From NCBI RefSeq assembly GCF_001905825.1, contig NZ_LIVV01000013.1:1-64000 (forward strand): a DNA stretch of 64,000 bases, read 5' to 3'. The DNA comes from Streptomyces sp. CB02009. GTDB lineage: Bacteria > Actinomycetota > Actinomycetes > Streptomycetales > Streptomycetaceae. Both the position numbers and the translations under genes were made by a program. Below the pieces are notes generated by a model, which saw only the letters and a list, made by a program, of their open reading frames with translations, was not told the origin of the DNA and did no database searches. Shown here one piece after another: positions 19,863-28,067 of the stretch (the stretch's first letter is position 1; every line of letters begins with the position of its first letter).

Positions 19863-20744
19863 TCACTTGACCGCGCCTGCGGTGAGGCCGGCGACGAGAT
19901 AGCGCTGGAGGAGGAGGAAGCCGACCACGACGGGGACGCTGACCACGAGGGAGGCGGCCATCACCTGGTTCCAGTAGACGTCGTTCTGGGTGGCGTACCC
20001 CTGGAGACCGACGGCGAGCGTGCGGGTGGTGTCGTTGGTCATGACGGAGGCGAAGAGGACCTCGCCCCAGGCGGTCATGAAGGCGTAGACGGCGACGGCG
20101 ATGATGCCGGGCGAGGCGGCCGGGACGATGACGCGGAACAGCGCGCTGATCGGCCCGCAGCCGTCGACCTTGGCCGCCTCGTCGAGCTCGCGCGGGATCG
20201 AGTCGAAGTAGCCGGTGAGCATCCAGATGGAGAACGGCAGCGAGAAGGTCAGATACGTGAGGATCAGGCCCTCACGGGACCCGAACAGCGCGATGCCGGT
20301 GGCGTTGCCGATGTTGACGTAGATGAGGAAGAGCGGCAGCAGGAAGAGGATGCCGGGGAACATCTGCGTGGACAGCACCGTGACCGTGAAGACCCGCTTG
20401 CCGCGGAAGGTGTAGCGGCTGACGGCGTACGCGGCGAAGATCGCGACCATCACGGAGAACACGGTGGCCGCGCCCGCGACGACGATCGAGTTCATGAAGT
20501 AGTCGGCGAGCGGGACGGTCTCCCAGATGTCGACGTACGGGCGGAGCGTGAGCCCGGAGGGGAACCACTCGAACTTCCCCGAGACGTCCTCCAGCGGCTT
20601 CAGGGAGCTGGAGACCATGACGTACACCGGCAGCACCACGAACGCGGTGAGCAGGGTGAGGAAGATCCGCCGCGCCCAGAGGAACGAGCGGGGCGCCGCC
20701 ATGGGGGAGCGCGGAGCCGCGCGCCGGGATGCGTGCTCAGACAT
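19863..20744 (-). CDS. CUT1 sugar ABC transporter permease (MalG/CebG-like)
   Basis: Integral membrane subunit, 293 aa, with six predicted helices starting near residue 25. The cytoplasmic EAA loop is DEAAKVDGCGPISALFRVIV, the contact site for the ATPase. Starts eight bases inside the end of the upstream permease, so translation is coupled. No ATPase gene occurs in the operon; in Streptomyces the shared ATPase MsiK normally serves such transporters (established for the genus, inferred here). Confidence 0.93.
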   Translation of the reverse strand: MSEHASRRAAPRSPMAAPRSFLWARRIFLTLLTAFVVLPVYVMVSSSLKPLEDVSGKFEWFPSGLTLRPYVDIWETVPLADYFMNSIVVAGAATVFSVMVAIFAAYAVSRYTFRGKRVFTVTVLSTQMFPGILFLLPLFLIYVNIGNATGIALFGSREGLILTYLTFSLPFSIWMLTGYFDSIPRELDEAAKVDGCGPISALFRVIVPAASPGIIAVAVYAFMTAWGEVLFASVMTNDTTRTLAVGLQGYATQNDVYWNQVMAASLVVSVPVVVGFLLLQRYLVAGLTAGAVK

Positions 20745-21729
20745 CTGAGGTCTTCCTTCCGCGGCTGGTGAGCAGGAGGTAGACGCCCGTGACGACGAGG
20801 AGGAAGAGCAGCAGGAGCACGGACATGGCCGAGCCGGTGCCGAAGTTCCAGGTCTGGAAGGACGACTGGTAGATGTGCAGCGAGATCAGGTCCGCGGATT
20901 CGGGCGCCGCCTTGCCGAAGAGCACGAACGGCGTGTTGAAGTCGTTGAACGTCCAGAGGAACAGGACGAGCACGAGGACCTGGTTGACGGAGCGCAGCGA
21001 CGGCAGGGTGATGTGCCGGATCTGCTTCCAGACGCCGGCGCCGTCGAGCGCCGCCGCCTCGTACATGTCCCGGGGGATGTTCTGCAGCCCGGCCATGACG
21101 GTGAGGAAGGCGAAGGGCCAGCCCTTCCACACCGAGACGACGAGCAGCGTGTAGAAGGCGTTGTCGCCGATGAGCCAGAAGGCGGGGCTGTCGCCGATGC
21201 CGAGCTGGTCGTGGAGGACGTGGTTGATGAGGCCGTTGTCCCGCTGGAACATGAACGCCCAGGTGATCACGGCCGCGTAGACGGGCAGGGCGTACGGGAC
21301 GAGGAACAGCGTCCTCAGGAAGCCGCGGCCCCGGAAGTTCTCCTGGAGGAAGATCGCGGCGGCCGTCCCGAGGAACCAGCACAGCCCCACGGAGAGGAAG
21401 GTGAAGAGACAGGTCGTCAGGAAGGACTTCAGGAGCGCCTGCCCGACGGGGGCGTCGAAGTCGATCGCGACGGTGTAGTTGTCCAGGCCCGACCAGGGAG
21501 CCTCGCCCCAGTTCCGGATGTAGAACTGGGTCAGCTCCTTGAAGCTCATGGCGATGCCCATGAGCATCGGCACGAGGTGGACGAGGAGTTCGAGGAGCAG
21601 GGCGGGCAGGAGCAGCAGGTAGGGCAGTGCGATGCGGCGACGCCCGGAGCGGCGTGGTGCGCGTGCCCCTCCGGGTGTGGCCTTGCGCACCGCCGGCTCG
21701 GTCGTGGGAGCGACGGCGGTTTCGGTCAT
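20737..21729 (-). CDS. CUT1 sugar ABC transporter permease (MalF/CebF-like)
   Basis: Membrane subunit, 330 aa. ATG 21729 begins a protein with a 30-residue basic N-tail, then six helices; a longer open frame upstream is the shadow of the receptor gene. The EAA-type loop is YEAAALDGAGVWKQIRHITL. It pairs with the following permease to form the channel. Only 11 bases separate it from the receptor gene. Confidence 0.93.
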   Translation of the reverse strand: MTETAVAPTTEPAVRKATPGGARAPRRSGRRRIALPYLLLLPALLLELLVHLVPMLMGIAMSFKELTQFYIRNWGEAPWSGLDNYTVAIDFDAPVGQALLKSFLTTCLFTFLSVGLCWFLGTAAAIFLQENFRGRGFLRTLFLVPYALPVYAAVITWAFMFQRDNGLINHVLHDQLGIGDSPAFWLIGDNAFYTLLVVSVWKGWPFAFLTVMAGLQNIPRDMYEAAALDGAGVWKQIRHITLPSLRSVNQVLVLVLFLWTFNDFNTPFVLFGKAAPESADLISLHIYQSSFQTWNFGTGSAMSVLLLLFLLVVTGVYLLLTSRGRKTSDV

Positions 21730-21740
21730 GGTGGGGCGGC

Positions 21741-23045
21741 CTACTTCTTGGGCATCTGCTGCTGGGCCTTTTCGAGCTTGGCCTTCACGGACTCCGTGGT
21801 CACCGGGCGGCCGGCGGCGGCGTCGGCGAACAGCTCCTTGACCGCGGTGCCCACGACCGTCTCGAACTGCGACTCCTCGGGCACCTGCGGCAGGGCCGCC
21901 GCGCTGGTGGAGAGGGTGTCGCGGATGACGGTGAGGGACGGGTCGGCGAAGGCGGGGTCCTTCTGGGCGCTCTTGACCGGCGGCACGGAACCGTACGACT
22001 TGTTGAGGACGACCTGCTCCTCGTCGCTCGTCATGTACTTCACGAACTTCAGCGCGCCGTCGAGGTTCTTGGTGTTCTTGAAGACGGCCAGGTTGATGCC
22101 GGCGACCATCGAGTTGGTCTGGGCGCCCTGCCCGGGCTTGCCCGACGGGACCGGGGCGGGAGCCACGCCCCACTCCTCCGGGCCCATGCCCTGCGCGGAG
22201 AAGGTCTGCGACGGGGTCTGCCACAGGACCATGCCGGTCTTGTTCTTGGCGAAGTCGCTGAGGGACTGGTTCTGCGCGTACTCGGCGTTGCCGGGGGCGA
22301 CGATCTTCTGCGCGGCCATCAGGTCGATGTACTGCTTGACGGCGGCGACGGCACCGTCGGAGGTGAAGTCGGGCTTGCCGTCGGCGGTGAAGAAGTCGGC
22401 GCCGTGCTGCTTGCCGAGGACGAAGACCTGGTGGATGTTGTTGGAGAGGTTGGAGCCCTCGACCCCGATGCCCGCCTTGCCGTCCTTGCTGAGCTTCTTG
22501 CCGGCCGCGATCACCTCGTCCCAGGTGGTCGGCGGCTTGGCTATGCCCGCCTCCTTGAACATCTTCTTGTTGTAGTAGAGCGCGTAGGCCATGGAGTAGA
22601 GCGGGACGGCGGCCGGGTCCTTGCCGGCGACGCCGGTGGAGCCGAGTGCGGAGTCGACGAAGCGGTCCTTGCCGCCGATGGCCTCCAGGTTCTTCGCGTC
22701 CCACGGCAGGAGGGCACCGGTGGACTGGAGCGAGGCGCTCCAGGTGTTGCCGATGTTGAGGATGTCGGGGCCCTGGCCGGAGGTGGTCGCGGTGAGGATC
22801 CGGTTGAGCAGGTCGGACCACGGGATCACCTCCAGCTTGACCTTGATCCCGGTCTCCTTCTCGAACTGGTCGAGCTCGGGCTGCAGGACCTTCTTGTCGA
22901 CCTCCAGGCTGGCGCCCTGGTTGGAGGCCCAGTAGGTGAGGGTCTTCGGCGTCGACTCGCTGCTCTCACCCCCGCCGCAGGCGGTGGCGGTGAAGGCGAG
23001 GGAGAGGGTGACGACTCCGGTGACAGCGGCTCTGACTCTGCGCAT
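21741..23045 (-). CDS. CUT1 sugar-binding lipoprotein
   Basis: Extracellular solute receptor (SBP family 1), 434 aa. ATG 23045 starts MRRVRAAVTG, a hydrophobic helix and the lipobox-like TATAC followed by GGG, so Cys at about residue 22 is lipidated. The mature part shows the SBP_bac_1 pattern: LTYWASNQ, GQGPDILNIG, YNKKMFKEAGI, and KPPTTWDEV. First gene of the operon receptor-permease-permease-beta-glucosidase; a beta-oligoglucoside is the probable ligand. A promoter with a palindromic operator lies upstream, shared with the divergent ROK gene. Confidence 0.94.
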   Translation of the reverse strand: MRRVRAAVTGVVTLSLAFTATACGGGESSESTPKTLTYWASNQGASLEVDKKVLQPELDQFEKETGIKVKLEVIPWSDLLNRILTATTSGQGPDILNIGNTWSASLQSTGALLPWDAKNLEAIGGKDRFVDSALGSTGVAGKDPAAVPLYSMAYALYYNKKMFKEAGIAKPPTTWDEVIAAGKKLSKDGKAGIGVEGSNLSNNIHQVFVLGKQHGADFFTADGKPDFTSDGAVAAVKQYIDLMAAQKIVAPGNAEYAQNQSLSDFAKNKTGMVLWQTPSQTFSAQGMGPEEWGVAPAPVPSGKPGQGAQTNSMVAGINLAVFKNTKNLDGALKFVKYMTSDEEQVVLNKSYGSVPPVKSAQKDPAFADPSLTVIRDTLSTSAAALPQVPEESQFETVVGTAVKELFADAAAGRPVTTESVKAKLEKAQQQMPKK

Positions 23046-23119
23046 GGCTCCTGGGCCCTTTCGGGGACGAGGGGATCGCCGATGTGGTGGGCGCCTGGAG
23101 GCCTCGCCGTAACATCGGC

Positions 23120-23140
23120 TTAATTTAGGATGTGAGTTAA
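23120..23140. promoter_or_regulatory. ROK operator candidate
   Basis: TTAATTTA and TGAGTTAA form an inverted repeat (six of eight positions) separated by five bases. It is AT-rich in a very GC-rich setting, as is usual for NagC/XylR-type ROK operators. It overlaps the -10 element of the receptor gene and lies 40 bases before the divergent ROK gene. Confidence 0.65.
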
Positions 23141-23163
23141 ACCCCATGAGAAGGTCGCGTCAA
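23135..23163 (-). promoter_or_regulatory. Promoter of the receptor operon
   Basis: On the minus strand TTGACG (23163-23158) is followed after exactly 17 bases by TTAACT (23140-23135). The -10 hexamer is inside the proposed ROK operator, so binding would block transcription. Confidence 0.6.
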
Positions 23164-23179
23164 GGCTTGTACTGCGGGT

Positions 23180-24583
23180 ATGTTGCAACGAACGACTTCA
23201 GAGACGGGGACCAAAGTGCACGCGAGAACTGGCCGCACGGTGCGTGACCTGCGGCGCGAGAACCGCACCGCCGTTCTGCGCAGGCTGTACTTCGACGGCC
23301 CGATGAGCCGCCTCATGCTCGGCCCCGCGACCGGGCTCAGCTCCGGTTCCGTCAGCAACGTGGTCGCCGAACTCGTCGCCGACGGACTCGTCGAGGAGGC
23401 CGGCAGCGTCGACTCGGCCGGCGGGCGCCCCCGCACCCTCGTCAGGATCACTCCCGCCAGCGGCTTCATGATCGGCGTCGACATCGGCGAGACCCGGGTC
23501 AGGATCGAGCTGTTCGACCTGACCCTCACCGAACTCGCCCGTACCGAGCGCCCGCTGGCGCCCTCGGGCCCCCGCACGGCGCGCTACGACGTCGACCTCG
23601 TCGTCGACCACCTCCGCGAGGGCATCGCCGAGGTGCTGCGCCTCGCGGAGGTGCCCGCCGACCGCCTCATCGGCGTCGGCGTCGGCGTCCCCGGCATCGT
23701 CGCCCGCACCCCCGAGGACGGCGCGGTCGTGCACGGCCAGACCGTCGGCTGGGACGCGGTCCCCTTCGAACGCCTCCTCCGCGCCGCCGTCGACCTCCCC
23801 GAGACCGTCCCCTACTGGATCGACAACGGTGCCAAGACCCTGGGCCAGGCCGAGATGTGGTTCGGCGCCGGCCGGGGCGCGCGCAGCGCGGTGGTGGTCC
23901 TGTTCGGTTCGGGTGTCGGCGCGTGCGTGGTCACCGATCCGATGGGGCCGGGCCGGGCGATCGAGTGGGGCCATCTGACGGTACGGGTGCGGGGGCGCCG
24001 CTGCCGCTGCGGAGCCCAGGGCTGCCTGGAGGCGTACGCCGGGGCGGAGGCCCTCCTGGAGCGGTGGCGGGAGGCCGGCGGGGTGCCCCCGGCCGGCGCG
24101 GACGAGGAGACGGCACTGACGGCGATGCTGGCCGCGGCCTACCCGGCCGAACCCGGGACGGAACCCGGGACGAATCCCGGGACGGAGCCGGGAGCGGACC
24201 CCGGGACGGCGCCGCGGACCGAGCCGGACGCCACGGCGCTCGCCGTCCTGGCGGAGACCGCCGAGTACCTGGGCGCCGGATTCGCCGACCTCATGAACCT
24301 CTTCCAGCCCGAGCGCATCCTGGTCGGCGGCTGGGCCGGCCTCCAGCTCGGCACCCGCTTCCTCGAAACCGTCTCCGGCTACGCGAAGGAGTACGCGCTC
24401 AGCTACCCCGCCAGCCGTACCGGCATCGGTCTCGGCACCCTCGGCCCGGAGGCCGTCACCGTCGGCGCGGCCCTGCTGCCGCTGGTCGACTTCTTCGCCC
24501 AGGGAGGCCGGCGCCCCGAGAGCAAGCCCACCACCCCCGCCCCCGCCTGGCAGTCGGCCCTCCAGGACCGGGTCTCCACCTGA
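23180..24583 (+). CDS. ROK-family transcriptional repressor
   Basis: Regulator of 467 aa with an N-terminal winged HTH (about 20-85: NRTAVLRRLYFDGPMSRLML, GLSSGSVSNVVAELVADGLV) and a ROK domain (about 95-455). The zinc motif CRCGAQGCLEAYAG is intact. The kinase-type Asn-Asp is replaced (IDNGAKTLGQAE), as usual for ROK repressors. About residues 319-345 are a repetitive Pro-Gly-Thr-Glu insert encoded by repeats of CCCGGGACG, unusual for the family. ATG 23180 is kept; GTG 23216 is a possible alternative. Divergent from the CUT1 operon and very probably its repressor. Confidence 0.92.
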   Translation: MLQRTTSETGTKVHARTGRTVRDLRRENRTAVLRRLYFDGPMSRLMLGPATGLSSGSVSNVVAELVADGLVEEAGSVDSAGGRPRTLVRITPASGFMIGVDIGETRVRIELFDLTLTELARTERPLAPSGPRTARYDVDLVVDHLREGIAEVLRLAEVPADRLIGVGVGVPGIVARTPEDGAVVHGQTVGWDAVPFERLLRAAVDLPETVPYWIDNGAKTLGQAEMWFGAGRGARSAVVVLFGSGVGACVVTDPMGPGRAIEWGHLTVRVRGRRCRCGAQGCLEAYAGAEALLERWREAGGVPPAGADEETALTAMLAAAYPAEPGTEPGTNPGTEPGADPGTAPRTEPDATALAVLAETAEYLGAGFADLMNLFQPERILVGGWAGLQLGTRFLETVSGYAKEYALSYPASRTGIGLGTLGPEAVTVGAALLPLVDFFAQGGRRPESKPTTPAPAWQSALQDRVST

Positions 24584-24636
24584 GTCGCCGCGATCCGGGA
24601 CAGGGAATCCGCCCGGGCGGCACACCTGCCGACCAG

Positions 24637-24663
24637 GTCCCCCGCCAGGCGGTGACGGGGGAC
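24637..24663. terminator. Hairpin after the ROK gene
   Basis: GTCCCCCG (24637-24644) pairs with CGGGGGAC (24656-24663) across 11 bases, about 55 bases after the ROK stop codon. A plausible weak terminator. Confidence 0.4.
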
Positions 24664-24750
24664 ATACAGCCGGAACGCTCCCGGACGGTGTGGCCTCAAG
24701 AGTTGTCAAAGACGTGCTGAGCGTTGAGCAAGGGAAGGCCGGGCGACCTC

Positions 24751-25530
24751 ATGCGGTCGTACGTTCCTGAGGTGACCCCTTCTTCCGCTGAACCTCACAT
24801 AGCCCAGGGCCCCTCCGAGGCCACTTCCTCCTCACGTCGCACACTGCTGCGCACCGCCCTCACCGGAGCGGCCCTGACCGCAGGGTCATGGGCCTGGGAC
24901 CTCCCCGCGGCATCGGCGACACCGCGGGCGCAAGGGAAGCCGCGGCCCACCACACCCGCGGCGGCCTTACGCGAGCTGAACGCGGGCAACCGGCGCTGGC
25001 GCACCCACCACGAGCGGCACCCGCACGAGTCGCTCGCCGTCCGGAGGGAGATGGTCGCCGGGCAGCACCCGTTCGCCGTCGTGCTCGGTTGCATCGACTC
25101 CCGCGTCGCGCCCGAGCTCGTCTTCGACCAGGGCCTCGGTGACCTCCTCACCGTGCGGTCCGCCGGAGAGGTCCTCGACGAGGCGGTGCTCGGCAGCATC
25201 GCGTACGGAGTGCTCGAGCTGGGCATCCCGCTCGTCGTGGTGCTCGGCCACCAGTCATGCGGCGCCGTGTCCGCGGCCGTCCGCGCGGAGCAGACGGGAG
25301 AGCGCCTTCCCGTACACATCCAGTACCTCGCGGACCGGATCAGACCCGCGATCGACCACAGCCAGGAGGGCGCCGCCCGCGTCGACGCGACCGTCTCGGC
25401 ACAGGTGCGGCGGGTGCGGTCGCAGTTGGCTGCGGAGCCCGACCTGGCTTCCCGGATCGGTGCGGGCCGCCTGGCGATCGTCGGCGCCCGGTACGAACTG
25501 ACCAGCCAACTGGTCCACCCTGTCGACTGA
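24751..25530 (+). CDS. Exported beta-class carbonic anhydrase
   Basis: Zinc enzyme interconverting CO2 and bicarbonate, 259 aa. ATG 24751 is preferred over an upstream TTG at 24724. The N-terminus carries a twin-arginine motif SSSRRTLLRTALTG (Arg29-Arg30) and hydrophobic stretch ending in ASA, so the enzyme is predicted to leave the cytoplasm folded by Tat. The catalytic zinc site is complete: Cys114, Asp116 and Arg118 in GCIDSR, His167 and Cys170 in GHQSCG. The protein has the usual length of beta-carbonic anhydrases plus the leader. It stands alone and is followed by a strong terminator. Confidence 0.93.
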   Translation: MRSYVPEVTPSSAEPHIAQGPSEATSSSRRTLLRTALTGAALTAGSWAWDLPAASATPRAQGKPRPTTPAAALRELNAGNRRWRTHHERHPHESLAVRREMVAGQHPFAVVLGCIDSRVAPELVFDQGLGDLLTVRSAGEVLDEAVLGSIAYGVLELGIPLVVVLGHQSCGAVSAAVRAEQTGERLPVHIQYLADRIRPAIDHSQEGAARVDATVSAQVRRVRSQLAAEPDLASRIGAGRLAIVGARYELTSQLVHPVD

Positions 25531-25537
25531 TCGCTCC

Positions 25538-25587
25538 CGCTGTCCGTCCGCACGCCGGTCCACCCGCCGGCCGGCGGACGGACAGCG
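25538..25587. terminator. Terminator after the carbonic anhydrase gene
   Basis: A perfect 14-base stem, CGCTGTCCGTCCGC (25538-25551) with its inverse at 25574-25587, begins eight bases after the stop codon. The 22-base loop can fold further through CCGG repeats. Confidence 0.75.
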
Positions 25588-25978
25588 CCACGGTCTGGGC
25601 GTCTCCGACCGCCGCAGGGAGGTCAAGAGGCGGCATGCGCGCTTCCACGCCAAAAGAGGGCGCTCCGACGCGCGGTTAATGGCCGGGCGCCACCCTGCCC
25701 CGAGGTGCTCGGGCACCTAGCATTCGACCATCCCCGCTCACAACGGCGGGGTGGCCGGACAGAGTTCATACACATGATAGTTCAACCATTGCCGGTTGGA
25801 CTACCCCACTGCGTACCCCCGGCCTTCTCGATCTCCCGCACCGCGCACCAGGTCTCCACCGCAGTAGGTCCGTGACGGCCGCCGCCGCTGAGCGCGGCGT
25901 GCCGCATCCCCCGCCCGTGGCCCGGACGCACCCGTGCGTCCCGGCCCCTCGGGAACCCAAGCACCGGATGGGAGCACC
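25588..25978 (+). other. Non-coding stretch before the DUF4360 gene
   Basis: No convincing gene. Bases 25760-25810 are locally AT-rich and contain GTTCAACC (25780-25787) and GGTTGGAC (25794-25801), an inverted repeat with one mismatch and six-base spacing, which could be an operator or part of a promoter for the gene at 25979. The rest is ordinary GC-rich sequence. Confidence 0.45.
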
Positions 25979-26629
25979 ATGAGAGGTCCCCTGCTCGTGA
26001 GCGCGGCCGCCGCCGCCCTGTTCGCCTCGGCCCTGCCCGCCCAGGCCGGGCCGGGGTCGATCGTCGACCCGCCGCCGGACAGGATCGTCATCGACATCGC
26101 CACCGTGAACGGATCCGGCTGTCCCCTGGGCACCGCCGCCATCGCCGTGTCCGAGGACAACACCGCCTTCACCGTCACCTACAGCGAGTACCTCGCGCAG
26201 GTGGGCGGCGGCTCGTCCCCCACGGCGGCCCGCAGGAACTGCCAGCTGAACCTCCTGGTGCACGTGCCGCAGGGCTTCACGTACGCGATCGCCAGCGCCG
26301 ACTACCGGGGCTACGCCTCGCTCCAACGCGGCGCGAGCAGCACGGAGAAGGCCTCGTACTACTTCCAGGGCTCGCCCAGCACGGCTTCCCGCACGCACAC
26401 CTTCCGTGGCCCGTACGAGGACAACTGGCAGGCCACCGACGACACCGACTGGGCCCAACTGGTGTGGGCGCCCTGCGGTGTCCAGCGCAACTTCAACATC
26501 AACACCGAACTCCGGGTGAACGCCGGCACGTCGAGCCCGAGCGCCACCAGCTACATGACGATGGACTCCACGGACGGTGACATCAGCACCGTCTACCACC
26601 TGGCGTGGAAGGAGTGCCCGGCCGGCTGA
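25979..26629 (+). CDS. Secreted DUF4360 domain protein
   Basis: A 216-aa exported protein. ATG 25979 follows GGGAG; residues 1-23 form a signal peptide ending AQA. The mature part contains IDIATVNGSGCPLGTAA, FTVTYSEYLAQVG, a Cys pair and FRGPYEDNW, which are typical of DUF4360 proteins found in Streptomyces and fungi. The family's function is not known; members are small secreted proteins, sometimes suggested to be protective or lectin-like. It is monocistronic, with a strong terminator six bases after the stop. Confidence 0.88.
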   Translation: MRGPLLVSAAAAALFASALPAQAGPGSIVDPPPDRIVIDIATVNGSGCPLGTAAIAVSEDNTAFTVTYSEYLAQVGGGSSPTAARRNCQLNLLVHVPQGFTYAIASADYRGYASLQRGASSTEKASYYFQGSPSTASRTHTFRGPYEDNWQATDDTDWAQLVWAPCGVQRNFNINTELRVNAGTSSPSATSYMTMDSTDGDISTVYHLAWKECPAG

Positions 26630-26634
26630 CAACC

Positions 26635-26670
26635 GCGGCGGCCGGGCGCACCACCGCGCCCGGCCGCCGC
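26635..26670. terminator. Terminator of the DUF4360 gene
   Basis: A perfect 15-base stem (26635-26649 with 26656-26670) around the loop ACCACC starts six bases after the stop codon. Confidence 0.8.
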
Positions 26671-26918
26671 CCGGCCCTCCGCCCGGTCGCGCCCCTCAAC
26701 TCGGCCCCTGCGGCAGCGACCCCGCACCGCGTGCCTCCCACGCGGGCGTCCGCTCCGACGTCCGTCTCGCTGACGATCTCCCACCACCGCGTAGTACTTG
26801 AGGATGATCCGGCGCCCATACGGAGACGGACATTCCCCCGGATGGGGAACCCGGGCCCGGGACAACCGTCTTGATCCTCGCGTCGGCTTGATCGTCGAGT
26901 CGACCCGAGGAGGTTCTG

Positions 26919-28067
26919 ATGGCAGGTCAGGTGACGGAGAGGCCGGCGAGGGCGTCGGCGCCGGAGTACCAAGGGGCGCTGGGGTCGCTTTCGGTGAACG
27001 CCTCCCTGCCCGAGGTGCTCGACCGGGGGGTCAGGGAACTCCGGGCGGCCGAGGAGACCGGAGACCTGCGGGAGGCGGCGCGCTGCGGACTCGCCGTGGC
27101 GGAGGCCTGCCGCAGGCTCGGCCGGATCGAGGAGGCCGACCGGGCATGGAAGGCGAGCTACCGGGCGGCGCGTGCGGCCGGCCACGAGGGAGCCATGGCG
27201 TGGGCGCTGTGGAGCGGCGGCACGCTGGCCCGCCAGCGCGGTGCGCTCCGGCTGGCCTACCGGCTGCTCGGGCTCGCCGCCGAAGCGGGCGAGCGGGGCG
27301 GCGACGTCGTCGTGCGGGGCTACTCGCTGGCGGGGCTCGCCGAGACCGGGCGCATCCAGGGCGACTACGAGGCGGTGGGACGGCTCCACGAGCAGCTGCT
27401 GGCCGAGGCGCGCCGCCGGGGCGAGGCCCGCCACACGGTCTGGGCCCTGGAGGGCATCGCGCAGATGCACCGCAACACCGGCTCCTACGACAAGGCCCTG
27501 GCCCTCTTCGAGGAGGCGGCCGAGACGGCGTCGCGCGCCGAGGACCGGCGCGGCTGGGCCTGGGCCCTGCGGGGCATCGCCGACGTGGTGTCCGTACGGG
27601 ACGGGGACGTGGAGCGCGCCCTGTCGCTGCTGTCGGAGGCCGAGGAGGCCTGCCGGGAGATACGGCTGGCCAGCGCCCTCGCCTACAACCACAAGATGCG
27701 CGGCAACGTGCTGTACCGGGCGGGCCGCTACGAGCAGGCCCGCGAGCTGTACGCCCAGGCCCTGGAGGAGTTCCGCGAGATGGAGGAGCCCCGGGGTACG
27801 GCCCTGTCGAGCCTGGGACTGGTCAAGGCCGAGGCCCGCCTGGGCCGCGACGCCGCGCACACCGCGGCCGAACTGGCCTCACTCCGCACGACGTTGGACC
27901 GCATCGGGCTGCGGCACGCCCGGGACATGGTGGACAAGGCCGCGGCCGAACTGGGGGTCGGCCCGCTGCCGGACCACGACGCGGACGGCGCCGGCGAAGC
28001 CGGCCGGGTCCTGCCGGCGGCCGGGGCGGAAGCGCTCAGCAAGGTCGACGTGGAGGGGCTGCGATGA
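26919..28067 (+). CDS. Tetratricopeptide-repeat protein coupled to a prenyl synthase
   Basis: A soluble 382-aa alpha-helical repeat protein. ATG 26919 has GAGGAGG a few bases upstream. From about residue 30 to 330 there are roughly seven to eight TPR-like units (for example NTGSYDKALALFEEAAETA, AGRYEQARELYAQALEEF), forming a scaffold for protein binding. There is no membrane segment or signal peptide. Its stop overlaps the start of the polyprenyl synthetase gene (ATGA), with an internal GGAGGGG as that gene's ribosome site. A regulatory or assembly role for prenyl synthesis is inferred from this coupling only. Confidence 0.88.
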   Translation: MAGQVTERPARASAPEYQGALGSLSVNASLPEVLDRGVRELRAAEETGDLREAARCGLAVAEACRRLGRIEEADRAWKASYRAARAAGHEGAMAWALWSGGTLARQRGALRLAYRLLGLAAEAGERGGDVVVRGYSLAGLAETGRIQGDYEAVGRLHEQLLAEARRRGEARHTVWALEGIAQMHRNTGSYDKALALFEEAAETASRAEDRRGWAWALRGIADVVSVRDGDVERALSLLSEAEEACREIRLASALAYNHKMRGNVLYRAGRYEQARELYAQALEEFREMEEPRGTALSSLGLVKAEARLGRDAAHTAAELASLRTTLDRIGLRHARDMVDKAAAELGVGPLPDHDADGAGEAGRVLPAAGAEALSKVDVEGLR

